A stretch of DNA of 64,000 nt from an uncultured Alistipes sp. Lineage in GTDB: Bacteria; Bacteroidota; Bacteroidia; Bacteroidales; Rikenellaceae. The stretch lies in the NCBI GenBank assembly GCA_910576555.1, contig CAJTIY010000001.1:434001-498000 (forward strand). The letters run 5' to 3'. The notes beneath the pieces are model-generated. The model ran no database searches and had not been told where the DNA came from. It worked only from the letters and a program-made list of their open reading frames with translations. Both the position numbers and the translations under genes were made by a program. Shown one piece after another: positions 10,755 to 19,539 of the stretch (position 1 is its first letter; every line of letters starts with the position of its first letter).

Positions 10755-11458
10755 GTAACTGCGCGTGTGCCACACCGGTCGAACCGCCCGTAAACTCAGG
10801 CTGCCATCGCTCCGGCCGGCAAGCAGCGAGAAAAAGCTCCCGCCGATAGAAGGCGCCGAAAACACGGACTGCCGTCGGCCCGGCCGACCGGCGGCGAAAA
10901 GAGCTCCCACCCCTTGCGCCCCGCACGCATCCGCCCCGGCGGCAGCCGACGAAAACAGGCCGGAACTGCCGCAACGACCCCGGCTTCGCACAAGCGAATC
11001 CCCTCGCATTTTGTCCGAAATAGCGCACTTTGCACGACGGATCATCCGAAAAATTTGCGTCGTCGGACGGAATTATGTATATTTACACCGACTAAAACAC
11101 TCGATCGTACCGAAAACGAACCGACGAAACATACCGAAATAGCACTTGCGCTGTTTATTCTGCTCTTCGAAAAATTCCCGAAATCGATCATAAAAAGAAG
11201 AATAATCAGGGTAGGGCCTGTGTACATTCAGCACGGCCTGCCTTGTTTGTCTTTTTATGAGGACGGGAATCCTTTCGAAGAACCAATCAGGGAGGGTCGT
11301 GCTCTTTTTCGATTATCCCGTTCAACGCCTTGACCGCGCGCACGGCACCGATCGAGCGACCGCGCAAAGCGTCTCCCGCACGAAGATACCCGTCCGCACC
11401 GCATGCCGCTCCGGCAGCGGCACCCCGGACACAATCCGAAAAAAGAGAAATACCGCAA
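10755..11458. other. gene-poor interval
   Basis: About 700 bases between the tRNA-Ser terminator and the exonuclease gene. Possible reading frames are arginine-, proline- and serine-rich and overlap on both strands, as expected for non-coding GC-rich DNA. The stretch 11040-11230 is locally AT-rich. I see no gene, repeat or full-consensus promoter here. Confidence 0.6.
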
Positions 11459-11953
11459 TCAGAGAATACGCAGGGCGATCCGGGCGCAGGCTTCGGCGTC
11501 GGCCAACGCATGGTGGTGGTTCCGCAGATCGAAGCCGCAGGCGGCAGCGACGGTGTGCAGCTGATGGTTGGGCAGCGACCGCCCGAAGACGCGGCGCGAG
11601 GCCCGGCACGTACAGTGGAACGCATACCCCGGCCACGGAATGCCGTAAAGTTCGAGCACGGCGCGCAGGCAGCCCTCGTCGAAGGGCGCGTTGTGGGCCA
11701 CGAGCGGCAGCCCTTCGATCCGGGGAGCCGCCTCACGCCACACCTCGGCGAAATCGGGGGCCTCGATCGTATCGTGGTAGGTGAGCCCGTGAACAGCCGT
11801 GGTGAACTCGCTGTAGTAGTTGGGACGCGGACGAACGAGACTGTAGAACGAGTCGACGACGACACCGCCGCGTACCACGACGATGCCGACCGAGCAGACG
11901 CTCGTGCGCCGGCCGTTGGCGGTTTCGAAATCGATGGCTGCGAAGTCGGTCAT
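11459..11953 (-). CDS. DnaQ-like 3'-5' exonuclease domain protein
   Basis: 164-residue single-domain DEDDh exonuclease, the fold of the DNA polymerase III epsilon subunit and RNase T. Start ATG 11953 gives MTDFAAIDFETANG. Exo I is FAAIDFETA (residues 4-12). Exo II is seen as AVHGLTYHD near 60 and AHNAPFDEGCL near 88. Exo III is HHALADAEACA near 147, with the catalytic His and Asp. There is no BRCT or polymerase-binding extension, so it may act in repair or RNA trimming, not necessarily as the replicative proofreader. It stands alone. An upstream in-frame extension is low-complexity and excluded. Confidence 0.88.
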   Translation of the reverse strand: MTDFAAIDFETANGRRTSVCSVGIVVVRGGVVVDSFYSLVRPRPNYYSEFTTAVHGLTYHDTIEAPDFAEVWREAAPRIEGLPLVAHNAPFDEGCLRAVLELYGIPWPGYAFHCTCRASRRVFGRSLPNHQLHTVAAACGFDLRNHHHALADAEACARIALRIL

Positions 11954-12293
11954 GAGGCAGATAACAAGTAAAAAATCGAAAGCGGAAAAATTCGCGATTA
12001 ATTGCGAATCATGAATTTTGCATCGTAAATGGCGAAGCCCCGGACCGCAGCCAGCGAAGCGGCGCGATCGAGGCGCAGCCGACAGAGCAGCCCTTCGCCC
12101 GCCGTGGCTGCGGGCTGCCGCCCCTACGAACCGGAGACGTTGTCGCGGGCCTCCGCCGCCGAAGCCCGCAGCCCGCCCCTTTACGCGAACGCACGGATGC
12201 GCAGCAAGCCGCATCCGTGCGCCCGGTTCGGTCGAGGCGGCCTCCGGAATGCACCGGATTGCTCCGGAGCCCCGGCTGCCGAAGGCCTCTCCC
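11954..12293. other. intergenic region between guaA and the exonuclease gene
   Basis: 340 bases without a gene. It holds an 11-bp hairpin at 12191-12220 (gcacggatgcg/cgcatccgtgc, 8-base loop), 74 bases downstream of the guaA stop, and a small inverted repeat attcgc/gcgaat near 11990-12010. The 12191 hairpin has no U-run on either strand, so it is only a possible guaA 3' end structure. Confidence 0.5.
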
Positions 12294-13823
12294 CTACTCC
12301 CACTCGATCGTTGCGGGCGGTTTGGAGGAGATATCGTAGACTACGCGGTTGACCCCGCGGACCTTGTTGATGATGTCGTTCGACACGTCGGCCAAGAATT
12401 CATAGGGCAGGTGTACCCAGTCGGCGGTCATGCCGTCGGTCGAGGTCACGGCACGCAGCGCTACGCAGCTCTCGTACGTACGCTCGTCGCCCATCACGCC
12501 GACGCTCTTAACCGGCAGCAGGATCGCTCCGGCCTGCCAAACCTTGTCGTACAGGCCCGACGCACGCAGGGCGTCGATATAGATCTTGTCGACCTGCTGG
12601 AGAATCCCGACCTTCTCGGGCGTGATGTCGCCCAAGATGCGGATCGCCAGACCGGGTCCCGGGAAGGGATGACGGCCGATGAGCTGCTCGGAGATACCCA
12701 GCGAGCGGCCCACGCGGCGCACCTCGTCCTTGAACAGCAGCCGCAGCGGCTCGACGATGCCGAGGTGCATCTTCTCAGGAAGTCCGCCCACGTTGTGGTG
12801 CGACTTGATCGTCGCCGAGGGTCCGTTGACCGAGCACGACTCGATGACGTCGGGATAGATCGTGCCCTGCGCCAGCCACTTCACGTCGCTGATCCGCTGC
12901 GCCTCCTCGTTGAAGACCTCCACGAAGTCGCGGCCGATGATCTTGCGCTTGGCCTCGGGGTCGCTCACGCCCGCCAGATCGCCCAAGAATTTCGCACCGG
13001 CCTTCACGCCCTTGACATTGAGGCCCATATGCTCGTACGAAGCGAGCACATCCTCGAATTCGTCCTTGCGCAGCAGGCCCGAGTCGACGAAGATGCAGTA
13101 GAGGTTGCGGCCGATCGCCTTGTGGAGCAGCACGGCGGCCACCGTCGAGTCGACGCCGCCCGAAAGGCCGAGCACCACCTTGTCGTTGCCCAGCTTCTCG
13201 CGCAGGTCGCGCACGGTCGCCTCCACGAAGCTCTCCGAGGTCCACGACTGCGCGCAGCCGCAGATCCCCGCGACGAAGTTCTTCAGCAGCTGCTTGCCGT
13301 CGGTCGAGTGGTAGACCTCGGGGTGGAACTGGATGCCCCACGTAAGCTCGCCCTCGATGCGGTAGGCCGCGACGCGGACATCCTCGGTCGAGGCGACGAT
13401 GCGGTAGGAGTCGGGCACCGCCGTGATCGTATCGCCGTGCGACATCCAAACCTGCGTGGTGGCCGGAAGGCCCTGCATCAGCGGATCGGAGGCGTCGCCC
13501 ACAGTCAGCATCGCACGGCCGTACTCGCGGCTCGGCGCAGGCTGCACCTCGCCGCCGTAGGCATGCGACAGATACTGCGCGCCGTAGCAGACGCCCAGCA
13601 GCGGGAGCCGGCCCTTGATCTGCGAAAGGTCGGGCTTCGGCGCTCCGGCATCGCGCACCGAATAGGGACTGCCCGAAAGGATCACGCCCCGCACCGAGGC
13701 ATCGAGCGTCGGGATCTTGTGGAAGGGGTGGATCTCGCAATAGACGTTCAACTCGCGTACGCGCCGCGCGATGAGCTGCGTATACTGCGAGCCGAAGTCG
13801 AGAATGATGATTTTTTCCTGCAT
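12294..13823 (-). CDS. guaA: GMP synthase (glutamine-hydrolysing)
   Basis: Converts XMP to GMP with ATP and glutamine, the last step of guanine nucleotide synthesis. 509 residues. The glutaminase domain (1-195) has nucleophile Cys in GVCYGAQ near 79 and the FHPEV His motif near 167. The ATP-pyrophosphatase domain has PP-loop GLSGGVDSTV near 220. The C-terminal dimerisation domain ends at the canonical Glu (PPATIEWE). It lies 55 bases downstream of guaB, forming guaBA. Confidence 0.98.
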   Translation of the reverse strand: MQEKIIILDFGSQYTQLIARRVRELNVYCEIHPFHKIPTLDASVRGVILSGSPYSVRDAGAPKPDLSQIKGRLPLLGVCYGAQYLSHAYGGEVQPAPSREYGRAMLTVGDASDPLMQGLPATTQVWMSHGDTITAVPDSYRIVASTEDVRVAAYRIEGELTWGIQFHPEVYHSTDGKQLLKNFVAGICGCAQSWTSESFVEATVRDLREKLGNDKVVLGLSGGVDSTVAAVLLHKAIGRNLYCIFVDSGLLRKDEFEDVLASYEHMGLNVKGVKAGAKFLGDLAGVSDPEAKRKIIGRDFVEVFNEEAQRISDVKWLAQGTIYPDVIESCSVNGPSATIKSHHNVGGLPEKMHLGIVEPLRLLFKDEVRRVGRSLGISEQLIGRHPFPGPGLAIRILGDITPEKVGILQQVDKIYIDALRASGLYDKVWQAGAILLPVKSVGVMGDERTYESCVALRAVTSTDGMTADWVHLPYEFLADVSNDIINKVRGVNRVVYDISSKPPATIEWE

Positions 13824-13878
13824 TTATCGTGTAGGTTACATGTTTTCGATTGCGGACCGCGAACGGATCGCGCGGCGA

Positions 13879-15357
13879 CTACCGTTCGCTCGAATAGTTG
13901 GGCGCCTCGCTCGTGATGGTCACGTCGTGGGGATGGCTCTCCATCATGCCCGAAGCGGTGATGCGGATGAACTTGGCCGTCTGCAGCGCCGGAATGTCCT
14001 TCGCACCGCAGTAGCCCATGCCCGAGCGGATGCCGCCGATGAGCTGGTAGACCGTCTCATTGAGCGTGCCCTTAAACGGCACGCGTGCCACGATGCCCTC
14101 CGGCACGAGCTTGTTGATGTTGCCCTCGCACCCCTTCTGGAAGTAGCGGTCGGCCGAGCCGGCCTTCATAGCGTCGATCGAACCCATGCCGCGGTAGGCC
14201 TTGAACTTGCGGCCGTTGTAGATGATCGTCTCGCCCGGAGCCTCCTCCGTACCGGCGAACATCGAACCGATCATCACGCAGTCGCCGCCCGCAGCCAGTG
14301 CCTTGACGATGTCGCCCGAGTAGCGCAGACCGCCGTCGGCGATCACCGGCACGCCCGAGCCCTTCGCCTCCGAAGCCGCGGCGTAGACGGCCGACAGCTG
14401 GGGCACGCCGACGCCGGCGATGATGCGCGTGGTGCAGATCGAACCGGGACCGATGCCGACCTTGATGCCGTCGGCACCCGCTTCGATCAGGAAACGGGCA
14501 GCCTCGGCCGTGGCGATGTTGCCCACCACAACGTCGAGCCCCGGATAGGCGGCCTTGATGGCGCGCAGCGCCTTGACGATGTTGGCCGAGTGGCCGTGTG
14601 CCGAGTCGAGCACGATGGCATCGACATCCTCGGCGACGAGCGCCGCGACGCGCTCCATCGCATCGGCCGTGATTCCCACGCCGGCGGCCACGCGCAGGCG
14701 GCCCTTCGCGTCCTTGCAGGCATTGGGATGGTCCTGCACCTTCGTCAGGTCCTTATAGGTGATGAGCCCCACCAGACGGCCGTCGTCGTCGATCACCGGG
14801 AGCTTCTCGATCTTGTTGTCGAGCAGCACCTCCGAGGCGTGCGAAAGTTCGGGGTTGTGGGTGGTGATGAGCCGGTCGCCGGGCGTCATCACCTCGGCGA
14901 TGCGGCGCGACATGTCGCGCTGGAAGCGCAGGTCGCGATTGGTGACGATACCGATCAGCTTGCGGTCGCCATCGACGACGGGAATGCCGCCGATGCGGTT
15001 CTCGCGCATCAGATCGAGGGCGTCGCCGACGGTATTGTCTTGGGAGATGGTCACCGGATCGTAGATCATGCCGTTCTCGGCACGCTTCACGCGGCGGACC
15101 TGCGCGGCCTGCGCCGCGATGGACATGTTCTTGTGGATCACACCGATACCGCCTTCGCGCGCAAGTGCGATCGCCAGCGGAGCCTCGGTCACGGTGTCCA
15201 TAGCGGCGGACACAATGGGGATGTTGAGCTGGATATTTCGCGAGAAACGGGTCTTAACGCTGACCTCTCGCGGCAACACTTCCGAATAGGCGGGAACGAG
15301 CAGCACATCGTCGAAGGTAAGTCCTTCGGGCTGCACCCTTTCATTGATGAATGACAT
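13879..15357 (-). CDS. guaB: IMP dehydrogenase
   Basis: Oxidises IMP to XMP with NAD, the rate-limiting step to guanine nucleotides. 492 residues from ATG 15357 (MSFINERVQPEGLTFDDV). The TIM barrel is interrupted by a tandem CBS pair at about 95-205. The catalytic loop GIGPGSICTTR near 300-310 holds the active Cys, and the flap contains YRGMGSIDAM. The promoter TACTTTTG lies 24 bases upstream. An in-frame start at 15384 would leave almost no leader and is less likely. Confidence 0.98.
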   Translation of the reverse strand: MSFINERVQPEGLTFDDVLLVPAYSEVLPREVSVKTRFSRNIQLNIPIVSAAMDTVTEAPLAIALAREGGIGVIHKNMSIAAQAAQVRRVKRAENGMIYDPVTISQDNTVGDALDLMRENRIGGIPVVDGDRKLIGIVTNRDLRFQRDMSRRIAEVMTPGDRLITTHNPELSHASEVLLDNKIEKLPVIDDDGRLVGLITYKDLTKVQDHPNACKDAKGRLRVAAGVGITADAMERVAALVAEDVDAIVLDSAHGHSANIVKALRAIKAAYPGLDVVVGNIATAEAARFLIEAGADGIKVGIGPGSICTTRIIAGVGVPQLSAVYAAASEAKGSGVPVIADGGLRYSGDIVKALAAGGDCVMIGSMFAGTEEAPGETIIYNGRKFKAYRGMGSIDAMKAGSADRYFQKGCEGNINKLVPEGIVARVPFKGTLNETVYQLIGGIRSGMGYCGAKDIPALQTAKFIRITASGMMESHPHDVTITSEAPNYSSER

Positions 15358-15381
15358 AAGAACGCGGATTTTTGTTGCTCG

Positions 15382-15389
15382 CAAAAGTA
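15382..15389 (-). promoter_or_regulatory. guaBA promoter -7 box
   Basis: TACTTTTG on the minus strand, 24 bases before the guaB start. It matches TAnnTTTG. Confidence 0.65.
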
Positions 15390-16522
15390 ATCATTTTTAT
15401 CGGAATACGAAAGAGCCGGACGGAAATAATTCGGAAAGCCCCGCAGGGATCCGCGCACCGAGGGCTGCCGGCCTGCAGCGTTCCGATCCGACGCGAGGAG
15501 TCTCCCGCCGCTATCCGCTCCGCACGACCGTCGGGAACGACCCGACGGAACCCCTCCGGCGGACCGACTCCGCACCACGCCTCGGAAAGCCATCCCGGCC
15601 AAACGGACCTTCGGACCATCCCGAGGAAGCGCCTGCGCAAGCCGCCCCGACGAAACATACCGACGCGACCGGACGAACCCTACCCGACGCCCAGCCCGCC
15701 CGAACGGACGGGAGCGCCGGATCCGACTTACGAGCCGGCCGTATCGCGCCGCGGAAAAGCGGACGGCTGTCCGCACCCCCTCAATCGAAACGGGCGTCGT
15801 ACGGCCATAGCCGCACGACACCCTCCTGCAAAGTTGCGTCACGCCTCCCCGAACGAACGACGCGAAAAACATCCGGAATCCGGAACCGGTCTATCTCCGG
15901 GGAAATCGTTTTTTCGAAACCGGCACGCGAGCGGCCCGTCATCGGCACATACAGCGCCCGACGTCGACCGATCCGCACGAACCGAACCGCAACGGACACA
16001 CGCCTCCCCTGCCGGGCAACTCCCGAAACATCGCCCGTAAAGCTCCCTGCGTCACCGGCCGAGCGCTGCATGGCCGCAAAACGAAACGAGGAGCTTCGCA
16101 GCGGACATACCGATTTGTATATAAGGTATCCGTGCGGTCGTAAAAATGCGCGGAACCCGGCTTCGTTAGCGTGTAAATAAATTTTTCCCCAATCTAAATA
16201 CAATACGACTTTTAGCCGAGAACCGCGCATAAAGTGTCCCGACTGCTTATCAGTCACATCGTATGATTGGGGAAATCGCTATGATAAACAGCTGAACCGA
16301 TCTCTCGATTCGCTGCCAAAATTAGACCTTTGTACTCTTTTTACCAAATTTTTCAGAATGAAATTTTGTATTTTAAGAACTTTTTTTCGCATTGCGGATC
16401 CTCTGCGGAAACCCCGGACGCCGGATCGGCGACAGGCCTACCGCGGTCCCGCAGCGCCCCTTCTACCGTTGAAAATCAGAGAAGGGCCGACTGCGGCCCT
16501 TCTCCCTCCCCAGCGAGATGCG
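15390..16522. other. gene-poor interval
   Basis: More than 1.1 kb without a convincing gene. Frames in 15390-16100 are dominated by Arg, Pro and Ser on both strands. A -7-like TAATTTTG lies on the minus strand at 16317-16324 in an AT-rich patch. A 158-codon frame starts downstream of it (16257 to 15781, minus, MTDKQSGHFMRG...), but after about 60 codons its composition is that of random GC-rich sequence. I could not support a protein or RNA gene. Confidence 0.5.
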
Positions 16523-16948
16523 TCACTGTTCCCCGCACAGGGGATCCATCCTGCTCGCCCGGGATCGAATCCGCATGATGATAACCGACGCCGAAAGCGG
16601 CGCGCGCTCCTTTCGGACCGTGTCGATGGCATCGGACACCAGCATATGCAATTCCGCAAGAACCTGCTCGACGGCCGCAGGCGGCAGAGCCTTGACCAGC
16701 GCGACCTCCAACCGCAACAGCATTTCGATATCGGGTCGCACGACATATCCGGCGAGCTTCGACTCCGGAAGATGGAGGTAATTCCAGTACGTATCCCTCC
16801 CGATGCCGCAAAGCTGACGGACCAGCAACTGGTGGCAACGGGTGTGGCTGCGCTGCCGGTTTCCCTCCTCGCAAAAGAGCCGATCGAGACAACGTGCGAC
16901 GGCCGCCCGATAAAGATAGCAACCGCTCATGACGCACAGGTTGCGCAT
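16523..16948 (-). CDS. hypothetical protein
   Basis: Tentative gene of about 141 residues (alternative start 16930). Unlike its surroundings, the segment from residue 5 to 125 looks protein-like: cysteine-containing SGCYLYRAAVARCLDRL, then LVRQLCGIGRDTYWNYLHLP, then a leucine-rich amphipathic region (DIEMLLRLEVALVKAL, VEQVLAELHMLVSDAI). This could be a small helical, possibly DNA-binding, protein. No function is recognised, no promoter is seen, and the C-terminal tail is arginine-rich. It sits in a gene-poor region, so a decayed gene or a spurious frame remains possible. Confidence 0.4.
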   Translation of the reverse strand: MRNLCVMSGCYLYRAAVARCLDRLFCEEGNRQRSHTRCHQLLVRQLCGIGRDTYWNYLHLPESKLAGYVVRPDIEMLLRLEVALVKALPPAAVEQVLAELHMLVSDAIDTVRKERAPLSASVIIMRIRSRASRMDPLCGEQ

Positions 16949-17871
16949 GCGACTACGCCTGCAACCGCCCCGGACGACTTTCCCGGGGCGGACGGACGAC
17001 GATTTCGCGCCTCGGTAGAGAGCGGGTGCCGCCGATCGGAATGGCGGACATCGCGAGCGCCCGATCGAAGCCGGAGCACAGCATCGCAGTGCCATTCGGG
17101 GACGTTCCGGAACGAATTGCCCGGATGGCGAACCCGATCCGGTCCGCGGAACAAATAAACTCGAACGATTACGGAGGTTTCGAATAAAAGTTGTAATTTC
17201 GGGCCTGCTGCTGCGGGGCACATCGCCCGAACGCTGTTATATGCGTGTCGTTTCATAAGGGCATATCTTTTGAATCATGATATCGAAAAATATGCGCGGT
17301 GCTCGACCGGTCGATTCGAACCGTCCCAATGGTTATGACAAACCGGTCAAGACCGCGCATTTAGGCCTTGACTGTTTATCCGTCATTAAGATTGAAACTG
17401 GGACTTTCGAATCGGCAAACAGCCTGACGATAGATAATAACTCTATTCGTTACTCAAATATAACAGTATATTCGTTGCGAACCAAATTTTTCTACGTAAA
17501 AATCCATAAAATCGATTATTGTACCCGGATGAGGCATACCGGACCGTCCCTTCGACGATCGGAAAGGGCGATTCCTGCTTACCGCAGAACAGCCGTATCC
17601 TATGGGCAGAAACCTCGATACGGCACCTTCGGCGCCATATGGCATTGTGATTCATAATCGTAAGCCGCCGTCACCGGCCGGGCCGCGAGAAGCTCCCGCC
17701 CTTATTCCGTAGCGGCGATCGCCCCGAAACACCCTTGCAATGCCTGCAGCCATGAATTATTGCAACAGCGCCGTCACCGTACGCCTCGGAGCAACGCCCG
17801 AACGACGGACGAGCGCACCGCAAAAAGCAGCATCGTCGCTGCAGACGCCTGCGCATGAAACCGGCAGGCAG
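16949..17871. other. gene-poor interval with a nested inverted repeat
   Basis: About 920 bases. The part 17230-17530 is AT-richer than the rest of the window. Short frames exist (minus, start 17256; plus, start 17277), but none has a promoter, family motif or sensible composition. The only clear structure is the nested inverted repeat at 17292-17360. Confidence 0.5.
17292..17360. repeat. 69-bp nested inverted repeat
   Basis: Outer arms atgcgcggt/accgcgcat (9 bp), then gaccggt/accggtc (7 bp), then aacc/ggtt (4 bp) around an 8-base loop. The three stems are collinear and would form one long hairpin on either strand. No T-run follows. It may be a structured RNA, a binding site or a relic of a mobile element end. 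Confidence 0.65.
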
Positions 17872-17902
17872 AAAAAAAAGCGGAAGATTTTCATCTTCCG
17901 CT
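17872..17902 (-). terminator. intrinsic terminator of tRNA-Lys
   Basis: A 10-bp stem (17879-17888 / 17893-17902) with a 4-base loop. It is followed on the minus strand by an uninterrupted T-run from the A-run at 17872-17878. Confidence 0.92.
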
Positions 17903-17906
17903 TTCG

Positions 17907-17979
17907 TACCCCCCCAGGGGCTCGAACCCTGGACCCCAACATTAAGAGTGTCGTGCTCTACCAACTGAGCTAGAGAGGC
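17907..17979 (-). tRNA. tRNA-Lys (CTT)
   Basis: 73 bases. The anticodon loop CTCTTAA gives CTT, reading AAG. D arm GCTC...GAGC, anticodon stem CGACA/TGTTG, T arm CAGGG-TTCGAGC-CCCTG. The acceptor GCCTCTC pairs with GGGGGGT, so it contains a G1-U72 wobble and two further U-G pairs, with discriminator A. CCA is not encoded, unlike the tRNA-Ser at 10626. Confidence 0.92.
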
Positions 17980-18004
17980 ATCAATCATTTCGTGATTGCG
18001 AGTG

Positions 18005-18012
18005 CAAAGGTA
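18005..18012 (-). promoter_or_regulatory. tRNA-Lys promoter -7 box
   Basis: TACCTTTG on the minus strand, 25 bases before the mature tRNA 5' end. It matches TAnnTTTG. Confidence 0.65.
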
Positions 18013-18108
18013 ATGACATTTTTCATATCTGCAAAGAAAAATCGATTTTTTTTCATTTTTTTCGCATTTTTCCTGCAGAAGCGGCTCCTTTCGCCGCCCC
18101 GACCACCC

Positions 18109-19029
18109 CTAACGATCGTAGTTCAACTTGACCACCACGGGAAAATGGTCGGACGGCAGGCGCACCTCGTCACGGGCATAGGAGACCTCTTTGGGAAAAT
18201 TCCCCGACCGCAGCCGCTCGCCGCCCGCCCTGCTCTGCGAACGGAACGTCTCGGTCAGCACGCCGTAGTTCATCACCCGGAAGACAGGCGACACGAAGAC
18301 ATGGTCGATGCGGCTCTCGGTCTTCGCCCCGGCATCGAACGCATTGAACGTGCCGTTGGGTGCATAGCGCCGCTCGGCCGCCCCGTACGAATCGACCAAA
18401 CGGTCCGAAGAGACGAAGATCCCGTAGATTTCGTCTCTCTGATCGACGTTGAAGTCGCCCGTAAGCACGACCCATTCGTCCGGATCGCACATGTCCTCGA
18501 TCCAGTGCACGACCAGACGGGCGCTCTCGGCGCGTGCCCGGACACCCTCGTGGTCCATATGCAGGTTCAGAAACCAGAAACGGCGCCCGGTGCGTTTGTC
18601 GCGGAACCGTCCCCACGTACAGATGCGCGGCAGCGCGGCGTCCCACCCCACGCTCGGCCGATCCGGGGTCTCCGAGAGCCAGAAGTGGCCCTTCGCGAGG
18701 AGCCGGATCCAGTCGGGCTTATAAAAGATAGGTGCGTATTCGCCCTCCGTGAGACCGTCGTCGCGTCCTACACCTATATAAGCATACTCCGGAAGCCGGG
18801 CGCACATCTGCTCGAGCTGCTCATGGAGCACCTCCTGTGCCCCGAAGATATCGAACCCTTCGAATGCGATCAGATCGCATACCCACGGGCAGCGGCGCTC
18901 CCAGCCGTTGCCCTCCTTCTCATCGCGGGAATTGCGGTAACGGACGTTGTAGGAGGCGACCGTCAGATCCTGTGCCGCGACAGCCGAAACGGCCACCGCC
19001 ATAAGCACGCACAACCATGTCTTTTTCAT
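18109..19029 (-). CDS. secreted endonuclease/exonuclease/phosphatase-family hydrolase
   Basis: 306 residues with a Sec signal (MKKTWLCVLMAVAVSAVAAQ). It is a metal-dependent EEP-fold hydrolase: ASYNVRYRNS near 30, FGAQEVLHEQ (catalytic Glu) near 65, LNLHMDHEG near 150, TGDFNVD near 185, and terminal SDHFPVVVKL with the catalytic Asp-His. Bacteroidales secrete many such proteins, acting on nucleic acids, phospholipids or sugar phosphates; the substrate is not evident. A start at 19041 is also possible. Its promoter is in a degenerate promoter repeat. Confidence 0.87.
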   Translation of the reverse strand: MKKTWLCVLMAVAVSAVAAQDLTVASYNVRYRNSRDEKEGNGWERRCPWVCDLIAFEGFDIFGAQEVLHEQLEQMCARLPEYAYIGVGRDDGLTEGEYAPIFYKPDWIRLLAKGHFWLSETPDRPSVGWDAALPRICTWGRFRDKRTGRRFWFLNLHMDHEGVRARAESARLVVHWIEDMCDPDEWVVLTGDFNVDQRDEIYGIFVSSDRLVDSYGAAERRYAPNGTFNAFDAGAKTESRIDHVFVSPVFRVMNYGVLTETFRSQSRAGGERLRSGNFPKEVSYARDEVRLPSDHFPVVVKLNYDR

Positions 19030-19069
19030 AGGATACGTCATCGATTCCGCCCTCGGGGCGGGTTGTGTG

Positions 19070-19147
19070 CGAAGATACGATAATTCGGGCGCAGAAGCAA
19101 GCGATAGCTTGATTATGTCGGGACGAAGCATCTTCGGCGATGCTGCG
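19070..19147 (-). repeat. single diverged promoter repeat upstream of the EEP gene
   Basis: The plus strand starts cgaagatacga (TATCTTCG on the minus strand, one mismatch to TAnnTTTG). It continues with ggcgcagaagcaagcgatagcttg, related to unit 3 of array A, and then gcatcttcgg. The central inverted repeat caagc/gcttg is retained. It faces the opposite way to array B (19340-19495) and precedes the EEP gene. Confidence 0.65.
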
Positions 19148-19339
19148 ACAATGCACGAACCGCGCCGAAGACGGCTTCCGAGCAACCGCAGCAACAGCCC
19201 CGGCGCCCGCGATCGGCAAAGCGCGCGCATCCGCATGCCTCCGACGGCCGGGAAAGGCCGCGGCCCGCCGTCGGCACCCGCATCCGCGGTCCCCGAAAAG
19301 AGTTTCGACGGAAAAAGCGCCGGAATCGGTAATTTTTAT

Positions 19340-19495
19340 TATCTTTGGCTTCGCTCAAGATACTTCGCCCCGGCAAACTGCAAATAAATTTGCTTTTGCA
19401 CCCGGCTTATTCGTATCTTTGGCTGCGCCCAAGATACTTCGCCTCGGCAAAATGCAAATAAATTTGCTTTTGCGCTCGGCTTATTCGTATCTTTG
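19340..19495 (+). repeat. tandem array of promoter-bearing 74-bp repeats (array B)
   Basis: TATCTTTG recurs at 19340, 19414 and 19488 with an exact 74-base period, so there are two complete units plus the leading box of a third. Each unit has TATCTTTGGCT, a short inverted repeat (TATCTT/AAGATA), then ATGCAAATAAATTTGC-type arms (gcaaat/atttgc) and CGGCTTATTCG before the next box. A TTTG in the 3' arm lies 21 bases before each following -7 box. The array ends 44 bases before the ROK kinase start. Confidence 0.88.
19463..19495 (+). promoter_or_regulatory. ROK kinase promoter (last unit of array B)
   Basis: TTTG at 19463-19466 and TATCTTTG at 19488-19495, spacer 21 bases. The ATG follows at 19540. 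Confidence 0.78.
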
Positions 19496-19539
19496 CATGA
19501 CCTTAATCTCCTACCGCGAACGCCTAAAAAAAAATAACC

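Noticed and set aside
15344..16180. Plus-strand frames of 200-280 codons upstream of guaB
   Set aside because: Arg/Pro/Ser-rich, overlapping each other and the guaB start; no motif and no promoter.
17292..17360. Possible degenerate tRNA on the minus strand
   Set aside because: The T-arm-like GGTTCGAATC is present, but T-stem, anticodon stem and D arm cannot be paired consistently. Kept only as a nested inverted repeat.
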